This document shows positions 1 to 14,925 of a DNA stretch of 64,000 bases, in pieces. The notes under the pieces were generated by a model. The model was not told where the DNA came from. It saw only the letters and a program-made list of their open reading frames with translations, and did no database searches. The translations under genes were made by a program, and so were the position numbers. The DNA is from Lunularia cruciata (Eukaryota > Streptophyta > Marchantiopsida > Lunulariales > Lunulariaceae): the NCBI GenBank assembly GCA_948567375.1, contig OX419761.1:12934243-12998242 (forward strand), read 5' to 3'. Each line of letters begins with the position of its first letter. Position 1 is the stretch's first letter.

Positions 1-1226
1 GTAAAGGAAATTGATTCATTAATTTTATTAACAAATAAGCATCAAGAGGAAATATTTTTCTGAATATTATGTTTGGAAAAATATATTTTTAAATACATGA
101 TAAGATGTTTTGGATTTTCCAAAACCAAATAAAAATTCAACATGACCAAATTATAACAAAAATTTCAGCTAAAATGACCTCGTAAATACACCATATGAAT
201 CTCTCTATCTTCTTTTAAATAAAAAGCTATTAAATGTCTCTGATATTTTATTAATAAATTAAAAAATAAGAATAAATTTAAATTATATATAATCCTTTGA
301 TTTTATTATAAATTTCCAGAAAATAAATTCAAGTATTCAGATTTACTTATAGCAGAAAATTAAAAAATTACGAGGGTTTCTTAATATGTGACTTAATTCT
401 AAACTTATAAATTTGATATTTAATTATTTTAATTATTTTATGAGCATTAAATAAATTATAAAACTTAATAGATATGATTTATATTATGTACTTATATGAT
501 AATCAAAAATAATTTGGATCATTAGAATAAATTAAGTATATAATGAACCAAAAATAAAAGAACGTGAAAGCAAATAATATAAATAATGAAAAAAAATTAT
601 TTCCTAAATTATTCAATCATAAAAAATTTTCAGGTTTATGAATAGTAAATTTAGAGCCGAGGTAAAATAATTTAGTGGAAACTCATTGTTACGACTCTAA
701 CTATATCATTGTACTTTAATTATAAGTTTATATTGTACATTATTATAAGAATATATATATATGGAAAGGTATGGGAAGTTTTAAATAATAGTGAGTCATC
801 CAAAATTCATATATATCATTAAAAAATTGTAATTTTTCAAGTGTATGTTAAAGAAAGCATTAATTTATAGTTTTTAATATAGAAAGATACTAAGTCATAA
901 GAACAGATTTCTTTAAATTTAAAATATTTTTTGAAATAAAATAGTTAATCTTCTAATTTATAAAAAGCTACACTGTAAACAAATGGTCTCAATAAGTATT
1001 ACTGGATTATAGATTCGAATTTTGCTTGTATGATTCTCTCCAAAAATTTAATTTTTCCAAAACGTACCATGTGAAAAGATACACAATTAGAAGTTACATG
1101 GAATATTGCAAGGTTATTTTCATTTGATTTTATTAGATAAAATTATCTATTAAAACCATCAGAAATATGACTAACATTATATGATAACTTTTCTGGTGAT
1201 AACCCTTGTACCCTTTTATATGATAA
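1..1226. other. AT-rich gene-free stretch
   Basis: This stretch is dominated by A and T, with short (AT)n runs such as the one near 749-761. No reading frame here resembles a known protein and no RNA gene is visible. The 11-base word TTATATGATAA occurs at 1177-1187 and again at 1216-1226. The second occurrence is the left target-site duplication of the small insertion that follows. Confidence 0.6.
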
Positions 1227-1309
1227 CCCTAACCCTTTTTGTCTCTCCCTTGTACGGCTTGATGTGGTTTTCCCATCCTTCTTTTTTCTTGCCTGGTCGC
1301 CTTTTTCAC
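1227..1309 (+). mobile_element. Tail-only LINE insertion (copy 1)
   Basis: This 83-bp insertion matches the 3' end of the LINE that ends at about 18,346. It carries GTCTCTCCCTTGTACGGCTT, then a diverged form of the second hairpin, and ends in TGGTCGCCTTTTT. It is flanked by an 11-bp direct repeat TTATATGATAA at 1216-1226 and 1310-1320. A third copy of that word at 1177-1187 makes the exact insertion history less certain. The severe 5' truncation plus a target-site duplication over 10 bp fits target-primed reverse transcription. It has no coding capacity. Confidence 0.75.
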
Positions 1310-1320
1310 TTATATGATAA

Positions 1321-3944
1321 GATTCATATGTTCATTATTCTTTTGAGATTTGTCTTCCTTCATTTTATTCCATTCTACCATACTAATAAATATAAAAATT
1401 TATGGTTTACAATACCTCTATATTATAAAAAGTTTCATATTCATGTCAATATCAATATAATCTAAGATCACCATAGAATCAATACTTATTACATTATTGA
1501 TATTGAGATGTGAAAGTTAAGACAAATAAGCTACTACTATTAGTTGAGAGGTATCATTCTATATAAAACCAATAAATGGTATACAACTTAATTTATGATA
1601 ACTCTGGAAATTCTAAATGACCAAAAACTCTCTTACAAATTTTCTTGAATAAGGAAATTATTATAATATCTATTTTTATTATATTATACTCCTTGTAATT
1701 CCTGTCTTTTTCTTGAGTATATTTTCCAAGGATTTCTTTATTTCAGCATACCAGTCAACATGCAAACTTGATGTTATCACTAAAAATGGTCAATTGCACT
1801 ACAATATATATATATGTTATGATTAAATTTTGTACAAATTTTTTCATCTTTAGTCTTTGATAAATTTTGATTCTAATAATTATACAAAAACTTTTTTTTA
1901 AATGTAATATATATTTTTCATATTATTATTGTACTTATAGGTATTTATATATTATAAGCTTAATATTTTTAATATTAAAATTTATGTAATATTTTAAAGC
2001 ATATAACTTTACAACTTTACCTTATTTTACATACATTTTTGAATTATAAAAATTCAAATCATGAATTGGTACTCCATCCTAAAAACACAATCCAACTGAA
2101 ATATATAAATATTCATTTGACCTTAAATGTCCTTTCCTCCAACAGTGCATTGCTGAGGAAAGGACCAGTAATCTGTAGAGAAAACTTTTCTCCATGATAG
2201 ATAAGGTCCAACCCAACACATAGAAAGTACACGTAATAGTCAAAAGAAATAACTACTAATGAAATCCTTAAAGTTCATTAAGACACTAACAACACCTAAG
2301 CGGTGGATCTGATGACTTGCAATTCTCAGCTTAAAACACTCAATTAGAAAACTTTTCTTGTTATCAGATAAAATAAATCTGGAAAGAAATGGTTTACATT
2401 AAACAACTATGCGTATGGGAGACTCTTGCATCTTTCATTGTGGATCTTCCCCTAATCCAAAGGCGCTTGGGGACTGTACTCTAGTCAAACTGCGGTGAAA
2501 GTTAGCTTAGACCTTAGTTTGGCGTATGATTACTCGACACAGTGGATTGTATATACCGACGGTCGAATATCCGAAAAGAAACGAAAAGTACACCGAAAGT
2601 TGTGGCCAGGGACACGACGGCCCGTCACGGCTCCATATCCCCTGATTGATAAATAAGATCTCAGCATTCCGCCACGTGGAGTCAATGAACTATCCACCCA
2701 GCTTATCAGCGACCGTTCTCCTTATCCTCTCTTGCGCTCGTCACCCCGGAAAATCTAGTTACTTTATATCTTACACTCTGCTTCTATCTCGCTTTCGTCC
2801 CCATTTTAGTCCGCACTTACGCCCTTGCAATTTTGTAAACTTAGGTGGATTGATGTAAAGACAAGAAATCCTTATTGTTTTTTTTTTTCTCTAAAATTAT
2901 AATTGTTAACTTCACGTTTCATCTTTTCTCTAAAAAGTGGATTACAATTCTTTTTGATGAACTACCTATCAACATGTCACTTTTGAAAGTATTATTCTTT
3001 TTTTGTAATATTGGAATTCTCAGAGAACGGCCAGCTTCAGTAGTTTGAGTTGTTGGAGAGAAAAACTAAAGAGGGTTTAACTCCTATTCTCTTAGCTCAA
3101 AGAGACTACCAAGGATTGCTGAGGTCCAAAAAGATTCTCATAGCTTCGGAATATCCCATTCCTATCCGAAGATTTGAAAGTCACCTTTAAACGTAAAGGA
3201 GGGTAAAACCAATAAAGGGTAACTTTACTTTTTACTAAAAGTCAAGTTACGCATCTTCTTTGTTTCCCTTGCTCTCTGGCCACAAAGAGCACATCCCGTG
3301 TACACCAATATGCCTTAAACACGCCCAATATTCAGTCTCGCCATTCCGTTCAAGTGAATCGACCAAATCTTCAGCTAACATCTGATATCTTCGTTCGGCT
3401 GAGCCAAATCATTCAGCGCTAAGGAATCAAGCCCGATATTTGATCGGGGTCAGTTAAAGGAAGGAGGGTCGAAGAATGAACTGCTGGAAAGTGTTCGGCA
3501 AATATACCCATCATCTAGCTTGAGTGACCAGATCCTGGCTAAACAAATGAACCCGGTATAGACGAAAGCGTGAACCCTCGGAACGTACCCCACCCCAAGT
3601 CCCCGAGTAAGATCTACGAACCCCATATCGGGTCCCTGGAGGAAGGGAAGGGGGTTTAGATGTTCGGCGAACACGCCCGGGATTGCGAGGCGAGTTGGTC
3701 CTGGGCCACAGAGAGCTGATCTCGAGACCCGATATAGAGAAGGTACGGGCTCTGTGAGCCACAAAGAGGATATCCCCACGGACATGGCTACCGGATATTG
3801 GGTAAGAAGCATGGAGCAATTCCCTTTGGTACGGTGGAGCACAAGAAAGAGCTCTGGTTCCGTTCTCAGACGAGAGGAGCAGCAGTAGAAGCTGCAATTT
3901 GAAGTACAGAATTCCTGGAGAGAACGTCTGAGAGCAAATCCGCA
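1321..3944. other. Gene-free region upstream of ATPC
   Basis: AT-rich DNA continues to about 2.4 kb. Base composition then becomes balanced up to the ATPC start. I see no protein-coding gene. Open frames on the minus strand at 3450-4288 only mirror the ATPC leader and coding sequence. Between 3.27 and 3.78 kb there are imperfect direct repeats built on CCACAAAGAG (about 3281 and 3759) with a related CCACAGAGAG near 3706, and frequent TTCGG words, which may be old repeat-derived DNA. The ATPC promoter and 5' leader must lie in the last few hundred bases, but I could not fix a convincing TATA box. Confidence 0.5.
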
Positions 3945-5099
3945 ATGGCAGCTTCAACGATGGTGGGAGTTTCTGCAGCAGCAACAGGATTGCAGTGCGC
4001 TGCAGGGTCGAGGATTGCATCATTCGATGGATTGTCTAGGACTTCTCTCTCTCTCCGCAGGACTGAAGTCAGCGATTTGAGCGTCGAGCTCGGAACCAAG
4101 GTTGGAAAGAGCCGCTCTGTCACCGTCTGCAGTTTGAAGGATCTTAGGGACCGTATCGATACTGTGAAGAACACGCAGAAGATTACCGATGCCATGAAGC
4201 TCGTGGCTGCTGCCAAGGTGAGGAGAGCGCAGGAGGCCGTGGTTAACGGACGTCCCTTCTCGGAAAATCTTGTCAAGGTTTTGTTCAATGTGAACGCTCA
4301 GCTGCAGACGGAGGATATCGACATTCCATTGACTCAGATCAGGCCGGTGAAGAAAGTGGCTCTGGTCGTATGCACAGGTGACAGAGGTCTGTGCGGAGGA
4401 TTCAACAACTACGTCATCAAGAAGTCCGAGCAGAGGATGAAGGAATTGAGGAACTTAGGTGTCGCTTACACTATCGTAAGTATTGGCAAGAAAGGTAACA
4501 GCTACTTCAAGAGAAGGCCCGAGATTCCAGTCGACAAGTTCATCGATGCCGGTAACAGTCCCACTTCCAAGGAGGCCCAAGCCATCGCTGACGAGCTCTT
4601 TGCTCTTTTTGTCTCAGAGGAAGTAGACAAGGTAGAGTTGCTATACACCAAGTTCGTTTCTCTTATTAAGTCCGACCCTGTAATCCACACCCTGCTTCCC
4701 CTCTCACCACAAGGTGAGGTCTGTGACATCAACGGAACCTGCCTCGACGCTGCCGACGATGAGTTATTCAGGCTCAGCACCAAGGACGGAAAATTCTCTG
4801 TAGAAAGGGAGGTCGTCCGAACAGCAACCCCAGACTTCAGCGGTGTGTTGCAGTTCGAACAGGAGCCAGTACAGATTTTGGACGCTCTGTTGCCCCTGTA
4901 CTTGAACAGTCAATTGTTGAGGGCTCTGCAGGAGTCCCTTGCCAGCGAGCTGGCCGCCAGGATGAACGCCATGAACAACGCCAGTGACAATGCTGCTGAG
5001 TTGAAGAAGAACTTGTCCGTAGTATACAACAGGCAAAGACAAGCTAAGATCACAGGAGAGATTCTGGAGATTGTGGCTGGAGCCAACGCATCAGGTTAA
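3945..5099 (+). CDS. ATPC: Chloroplast ATP synthase gamma subunit precursor
   Basis: This gene encodes the central rotating shaft of chloroplast CF1-ATPase, which couples proton flow through CFo to ATP synthesis on the thylakoid membrane. The product is 384 residues in one uninterrupted frame. Residues 1 to about 62 form a Ser/Ala/Arg-rich plastid transit peptide, and the mature protein probably begins near SLKDLRDRID. The N-terminal helix motif TDAMKLVAAAKVRRAQ is at 81-96, CTGDRGLCGGFN at 143-154 and the conserved C-terminal helix YNRQRQAKITGEILEI at 361-376. The insert EVCDINGTC carries Cys260 and Cys266, the redox pair that thioredoxin reduces to activate the enzyme in light. This insert marks the photosynthetic rather than the mitochondrial subunit. 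The ATG sits in a good plant context (CGCAATGGC) and there is no earlier in-frame ATG. The length is normal for the family. Confidence 0.97.
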   Translation: MAASTMVGVSAAATGLQCAAGSRIASFDGLSRTSLSLRRTEVSDLSVELGTKVGKSRSVTVCSLKDLRDRIDTVKNTQKITDAMKLVAAAKVRRAQEAVVNGRPFSENLVKVLFNVNAQLQTEDIDIPLTQIRPVKKVALVVCTGDRGLCGGFNNYVIKKSEQRMKELRNLGVAYTIVSIGKKGNSYFKRRPEIPVDKFIDAGNSPTSKEAQAIADELFALFVSEEVDKVELLYTKFVSLIKSDPVIHTLLPLSPQGEVCDINGTCLDAADDELFRLSTKDGKFSVEREVVRTATPDFSGVLQFEQEPVQILDALLPLYLNSQLLRALQESLASELAARMNAMNNASDNAAELKKNLSVVYNRQRQAKITGEILEIVAGANASG

Positions 5100-7626
5100 G
5101 TACATTTGTCGATACTTCGCATCCATTGTACAATAACAAATGTAATATGGCGGTGAGAGGAGAAAAACCTACTGGTAGCAGAGCATGTGTAGTATGTTTC
5201 CATCCCTCCTGGTGTCAAGCTTTATCTGAGCATGTAGGTTTCTGAAACGGGCCTTCTGACCACTGAGACCTTCCGGATGTAGATCCATCATTCAATTTTT
5301 TCGTTGTTCTTCTTACCAGGTGTGTCCACCTTAGTACGTCATATCATGCTCTTAAACTTGAGTGCACTTATTTTGGCAATGGATGGCCAGAGCACAACAA
5401 ATTGTGCCACTGGTAACTTACATCACGTTTCTTTTTGTTCGGATCGCTTTGACTGCAATTCAACCATTGTACCTTACCTGGATGAGGTATTTGGGCCGAC
5501 TAAGGGTTTTTCTGAGGGGATAGAGTGCATGCCTCTTAATTTGTGAATAAAGACCGTAATTGGAACTTGTACACTGAATATAACGACGAAGAGGCTGTGT
5601 ACCCCATGCACGCTTCATCTTTATACGACTCATCATCCTCTAATTTTTGGGAATGCGGCAACATGAATGAAACTTGGAAATTGTATGAGAAGATCTCCGG
5701 CTGAGTAGGACATGAATTTCCCTTGTAAATGCAGCATACGCTACCCGTAATGAGTCTACCCTACATTGTACGAGACCTGTGAAGAACTGTAGTGCGTGAA
5801 AGTGAGGTTGTTTGGCTCTTCACTGGAGATTAAGTCGTCAGGAAGAGAGTTGGAACAATTAAGTATACCCCATACTCGAGGGAATCAGCATCCACAGACA
5901 GTAAAAGAATGGGACAGCCAGCAGTCAGAGAACGATGTCTATTTCTCCAACAATACGTGCCAGGAATGTCAACGAAGAGAACGTTACAGGTGGCAAACAA
6001 AAATACGTACTATCCTTTGAATGGTTACAACAAGTAGATTGAATTATGAACGGGCCTCCCAGCACAGCACAAAGTACCGAGTATCTTGAACAACATGTCA
6101 AATTGGTGCGTTAGATTCACATTCAACCGACGGAGATCATTGTCTCGTACACCAGTACTAGCCACAGGTCTGCTGAAATGTAAACTTGTCGCCGGGCTGG
6201 GTGAAGTGTTGATTGATGTTCAGACATCTGCATGAGACATCCGTGTTCTCAAACAGATTGCATGAACTTTCCTCGGCTTGAATTTAGAACTGAAATGCAA
6301 CTCATCACTCCTCTGTATAACGAATATAACCATGCATGATAGAGAGAAGGGGTCCTCACGACTGTCTTCCAATCACAAAGCATGTATACCAGCCACGTAG
6401 TCTACTCATTGGATGATGTTCTAAGTTATGGATCAAAGCTTTGTCCACTGCCGAGATTGTCTAGACCTATTCTACGCTGATGCTCTGGTTCTTCAGATTG
6501 CAAGTGACCGTTTGCCAGCTTCCTTTTGGTCTTCAGACTTTTGAGAGATCTTCGTAGATATCACAGACATAGTTACCACGTGACAAGGAAACAGTTGCTA
6601 TGTCCATTTTCGTTTCTACTTCTCTACTGCGCGCTGAGGGTATAGTACAAGAGCTGACGTGTGGATTTGAAACTTGAGTGAAGCATGTTCGGTGACCTAA
6701 TATATAGACTTGCTAACATTGTCATTTCTCTAAATCACTCAAGTAAAGAACACGATTTTGTGCACACCAAGGACTTGATTGTTATAGCGATACGCAAGAA
6801 GGAAACTAAGAAGATAGTGGTATCTCTTTCCAAGATTTCTTTGGAAAGAGTTTACTGACGGGAATTAGCCATGAGCATTGGTAACCGCAGCTGGACGAGA
6901 TATCTTCAAGAAAGAAAATTTACGTTTGTCACAAAGCGGAACGAGCTACAAGAGTACTTAATGAAGTTTTTCTTCTCATTGTGAATCACTCAATAATCTG
7001 AAGCATTTCTTTGTTATTGAGATCATGGCGGTACGCCTTTCATCCTTTCCAAGGATGCAACACGATAACTATACAATCAAAGAGTTGCCCACTTCTGTGG
7101 AGGACTATAGTAGCAGTTTCAAAATTTAAGGCATCGCATATGAATCATTTCTTTCGGAACCTGGCGCAACCTAATGTCACTTAGCACAGTTCATTTCCCA
7201 GACTCAAAATCACCCTCTGATAGCCAAACACAGATACAGTCCCACCTCTAGACAATTTCTCGTCACTTATGTATGGCAGAAGTACCTAAGAATTTACATC
7301 TTGTGTGTGAAATGTGCATGTACAAACACATTTGGAAGTCCAGTATAATTGATTTGGGTGCTGACGGCTACAATCTTCTTCGACAACATACGAGTATACT
7401 TTCATTTATATAACAGAATTATACAAGATTTATGTCAAGTTGTGGATGTCATGGAATAACCAGTATCATCAGAGTATCCATTTGCTGTGGATAGTTTCTA
7501 CCGGGCAAGTAAACTTGGGTACTCCAACTTTATCGTGTAGAGGAGTGCAAAATTGATTACTGCTGGTTTCATCCACCGAGGGTTATCCAGCGATTAATCA
7601 GGAGTACAAAGAATGAAATGAAGTTA
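5100..7626. other. Intergenic region between ATPC and GapC
   Basis: The two genes converge on this 2.5 kb stretch, so it holds the 3' untranslated region and poly(A) site of ATPC on the left and of GapC on the right. An AATAAA word lies at 5546-5551. Several short open frames exist on both strands, but none shows a family signature, good splice signals or biased codon use. I see no RNA gene or repeat. Confidence 0.5.
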
Positions 7627-10806
<3,180 letters not shown>

Positions 10807-11246
10807 GATTTCCAAACTACGACTACGACCAAACCTCGAAGAGATACTCAAACTCTGTCAGAAACCGATCGAATATTGTATCAAAGTTGCAACCCCCAAA
10901 TTGGGACCTCGTGAGCGGAATTGCTGATCCGACCGGTTGATCAAGAAGTATAGTCAATGACGAGAGATAGCAGAGGAGAACAGAAGAGAGAACTGATACC
11001 CCGAGAGCAGAGAACGCCAACTGAAGTAGTAGCGCAGCTGGAAGGGCAGGTGTGGAGGCAGATAATAGTGCCACGGCGCTTACTGAGGTGGCGGCCAGTG
11101 GCCTGCGTGGCAACCGCGAGGGTCAGGAAGGCCGTCAATCTCGTGACGGTACAATTGCGCCACTGTCGATTCCGACAGTATGGCCGCCCGTCAACTTTCG
11201 CGTCAGCTTATCGAAGTCAATTACGGTTCATCAATTATGAGGTTCA
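10807..11246 (-). promoter_or_regulatory. GapC 5' leader and promoter region
   Basis: Transcription of GapC must start in this interval, because the start codon lies at 10,806-10,804 and the first intron follows at once. Open frames on this strand (10,823-11,138) are not in frame with the GapC start and look non-coding. I could not fix a TATA box or start site. The call rests on position only. Confidence 0.4.
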
Positions 11247-11261
11247 TTTTAAATGGCATTT

Positions 11262-11357
11262 GGGGCTTAGCCCCATGTTACCTTTTTTTTCTCTCCCTTG
11301 TACGGCTTGATGAGGTCTTCTCATCCTTCATTTTTCCTACACGGTCGCATTTTTCTC
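11262..11357 (+). mobile_element. Tail-only LINE insertion (copy 2)
   Basis: This 96-bp insertion opens with the palindrome GGGGCTTAGCCCC, continues with the T-rich and GTCTCTCCC segment, the second hairpin (GATGAGGTCTTCTCATC) and the terminal ACGGTCGCATTTTT. A perfect 15-bp target-site duplication TTTTAAATGGCATTT flanks it at 11,247-11,261 and 11,358-11,372. It is the longest-tailed of the small copies and the one that best defines the family 3' end. It has no coding capacity. Confidence 0.88.
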
Positions 11358-11633
11358 TTTTAAATGGCATTTTGGCATATTACATAGCAACATATCATAT
11401 AATCAACTTACTAGGTAAATGTAGCGAGTGAATCTTTTCTTCACATCATTCAATTTATGTGATGCATCTTCTGACCTTCAAAGTAAGCATGTATTAACGT
11501 TGATGAATCATGATACTAGCAATACTTAGCCTAAACATTAGCATCGTAATCGATATGAAGGCCACTAAGAAACTGAGTTTGCAAGAACACGAAGTTGAGG
11601 TGATATGAAATCGTTGGAATGGAACAGGGGACC

Positions 11634-11985
11634 CGCAGAGGTGAAATGAGATGAAATTGAGATTGAGATTGAGATGAAATTGAGGAGATGTGAAATTGTT
11701 AGAATAACATCTTCCATTCCATAACAAGATATAAGCAGTATGGAGTCATCTCCAACAGTTTCTACATGAGACTGATAGTACTATGCCTTACCAATCTCTA
11801 TACTATTTGAAATGAAATTAAGGTGAAATGAGATCAAATTGAGATTGAGATGATTTTGAGGTGATATGAAATCTTTGGAATCACATCTTCCATTCCATAA
11901 TAAGATATAATCAGGATGGAGTCATCTCCAACAGTTTCGAGATGACACTGATGTTACTGTGCCTTACCAATCCCTATACTATTTG
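11634..11985. repeat. Two-copy tandem repeat, 176-bp period
   Basis: Copy one (about 11,634-11,809) and copy two (11,810-11,985) share the blocks ATCTTCCATTCCATAA, GGAGTCATCTCCAACAGTTT and CCTATACTATTTG in the same order at an offset of 176 bases. Each begins with a GAGATTGAGAT-type purine-rich segment. A partial third copy of the start lies near 11,590-11,625. No coding meaning is apparent. Confidence 0.8.
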
Positions 11986-14925
11986 TGGATACTGTTATCC
12001 TTACCACAAATTGTTATTCTTATCCTCGTTTAATCGTTCTATCCTACTTTCAGTTACTTTCGCTTGTAGAGTGGAACTAACACACGGCGTGGGAAGGCTA
12101 AAAATATCCACAAATTTTTGGATCTCATGGAATGTCATGTTGGTACATCGTGCATCACATAAGCTTCTCAAGAATATAACAGTTTAAGAATATATGATCT
12201 CAATCATCGCCAGAGTATATGCGTTTCAACCGTGTCTCACTAGTGGACAATTTTAATTGGAGGATAGATCCTGTGTTTAGTCAAGCCTCCTTAATGAAGT
12301 GATCGGCCGTTACTTAGAGAAGATAATCGGAACATCTTGGATCTTATCTGAACGTCTTAATTCTGAAGCTTCCATTTTTACGTGGGCATCTTACAGTTCA
12401 CAATTTCCGACCATAAGGAGTTATGAAAGGGAGAGCTTATCATTTCAGTGTCAAAATGAGCAGGAGGTGAGGTGATATGCATGATCCAAATGTTGAGGAT
12501 ACAAATGGGAGAAATGTAGAGATATAGCCATGAAATGAGTTTTTATCTCCATTTTCTCCAACCTTTGAAATTAAGAAAGAACCTATGTAAGGTATTTTAT
12601 ACGTCCCAATTCTATGGCCCAATTCTTACTTTGTGCATTTGAATATTACGGTCGTCAAACAGCTTACTCTGATCCTCTCTAGAGCGTAAAATCTTACGAT
12701 CAAGGACAAATCACCACTGACAGCTCTTTGATTATTATACCTGTTCTACCGGTGTAGTCTTGATAGTGTGGTAATATCATGCTGTTGCATGGCCTTCTCA
12801 TGGAGTTGAACTTCCTTACTACGCTTGATTTATTGATTTTTTAATCAATTAATTAATTTAGTGCATATATTTATAAGTTTGTAATTCTGTTCGCAGCCAT
12901 TTAAACCCATTATAGATTACAACCAACCAATATGGTCGGTTGCTAAGTTGAAGGTTTTCCGATTCGTAAGATCGTATTTCTCCAACTTGATGGTTAAGTT
13001 AAACTTCCTCTACTACGTCGTGTATATCCTATTAAGAATGTGAAATGGCCTTGACTATCTATTGCTTTGTAACTTCACTGTCACTTCAGATGGAAGATAC
13101 TCCACCAAAGCTTCATAAGTTAAAAATGCATTCCACACTCGTACTATAATATCTAGCTGGGTCAATTTTGAGCTTGCCCACAAAGATATTTGTTTCTCCA
13201 CCATGGTGAATGAACCTAGTCAAAAGATTGTTGCTCTCAGCATAATATTGAGAAGTTTTAGAGAGAAAGAAATTTGAGCATGGGTCAATGCGATTATGTT
13301 TATTATATATGCCCTCTTATAGTTTATTAAAACATATCATTACTATACTGCTTCATTTTTACTATACACAGAATTTACCAAATCGAATTTCGAACCAAAT
13401 TCACTTATGGACCGTAATATTCAAAGCCAAAAGCGATACCGTATAAGTTAGACAAAACCCAATCCCCGTCAGCAAGAGAAACCTGACGGGTGACGAGGGC
13501 ATTTGAAATTTTCACGTCAACTTTCGGGCATAAAAGAGTCGTTACGCAACACTGGATTATAACAGAGGGAAGAAGGACGAACTTGTTGAGCACAATCCTC
13601 GTCTCACTAACAAATGGGGGCAAAATATTCGCTGGCATCAAAGAGTCGATCCTGTCACGAAGAGGGAAACATGCAAGAAAGAGAAGACGCAGCAAAGAGA
13701 AGGACGTGACGTCCTTCTCTCATGACGTGTCACGTCATGAGAGAAGAAGAAGTCTTTGGAACCCGTGACCCTCAGAAACGTTTCCTCGTTCCGAGTCAGC
13801 TGGGTTTGCTAAAGCGCTCCATGCAGAGCACTGGAGAAGGTTCACGGATGGTGACGAACATTGACTTATCCCACTCGGGCGAGGGTTATTGGCGATCTTT
13901 ACTGGACAGACCAGGTGGCCTCAGTCGAGATCAACTGCATGTTCTTTTAAGCAAATCCTCTCTTTCTTGGATTAGTGGAACTCACCTCAAGTTTGTGCAT
14001 TCTCGAGCTTTACTCATCAGCTTGGTAGAAAGGTTTAATGAGGAACCGTAGTTTTGTAAACTCTCATGGAAGAAAATATATTTAGCATTCCGTAAAATCT
14101 GAATTGGTTGAAACCCCAAGCTGTTTCTAACGCGGACCATGGCCTCAGGACATAGTTCTTCTCCACATCTATGGTGTGCTGTAAAGTTTCTTCTGATGGC
14201 ATGTTTTAAAATGACAACTGAAATGATAAGTCATCTGTTGAACGATATACAACTCCTCAACAATACACAAAGAGAGACGATTATATATGGAAGAATCGGA
14301 GCTATCATCCGCGGCTCAGTATCATCAGATTGGTAGTTAAGTAGCTATGTGTCTAGAGAAGAACAAGTTTCATAAACATGGTGCCATACATGTTTGATCT
14401 GGAACTTGTAATTGAACGACTGGATATACTAACTTCTACTCCCAACTTCCGCGAGGAGAAGTATGTAAAACTGTTCACCCACAAGCAAATTGCGAACCTT
14501 GTTCTGCTGTCACGGCGCGGACCAATACGCATGTAAACTGCGCACATTCTATGTATAGCACTGGAGCTGGAGGCTTATTAAACGCCAGCATGATAAAACC
14601 CAGTTCTTTTGTCACTTTTTCATTGAAACTTTCTGAAGAATCGTATAGTTTGTAGCAGACATGCATGTACACAAAATTGATACGGGAAAAATCGTATAAT
14701 AGACCATAAGATTGAGCCATTGGACTGACTGACCATCTTATGAGTAGTGGACTGTTGATACTAGACCTTGAATCCTGGATTGAGCCTGGGTTAGTGTCAG
14801 CTGACTAGATGGTTTAGTCCATATATTGCCTGTGTTAAAGAGTCCTTGTAACTTTGATGTGACATTTTGACTGTCCCTTTCATTACTTGCACCCTACGTA
14901 CTTCCCATGCTGAACGCGAGTCAAT
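11986..14925. other. Region without a recognised gene
   Basis: No reading frame here shows a family signature. The longest plus-strand frame (13,722-14,051, 109 codons) starts inside a palindrome and has no recognisable domain. The stretch around 12,820-13,380 is AT-richer. The only structured signal is the pair of palindromes at 13,696-13,746, listed separately. Confidence 0.45.
13696..13746. repeat. Two overlapping near-perfect palindromes with ACGT cores
   Basis: The first palindrome spans 13,696-13,720 and has 12-bp arms around a single G. The second spans 13,714-13,746 and has 16-bp arms (CTTCTCTCATGACGTG and its complement) around a single T. They overlap by seven bases. Both centres hold GACGTG/CACGTC words, which resemble plant bZIP binding sites. 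A cruciform, a transcription-factor cluster or the ends of a small foldback element are all possible. Confidence 0.85.

Noticed and set aside
1201-1240. CCCTAACCC beside tail copy 1, considered as an interstitial telomere
   Set aside because: There is only one and a half repeat units, and the AT-rich context makes it likely by chance.
3450-4288. Minus-strand open frames of 130, 170 and 140 codons over the ATPC leader and start
   Set aside because: They run antisense to a strongly supported gene and its leader, show no domain, and owe their length to the codon bias of the other strand.
13722-14051. 109-codon plus-strand frame
   Set aside because: It starts inside a palindrome, has no recognisable domain and no supporting splice or promoter signals. 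A frame of this length is expected by chance in 64 kb.
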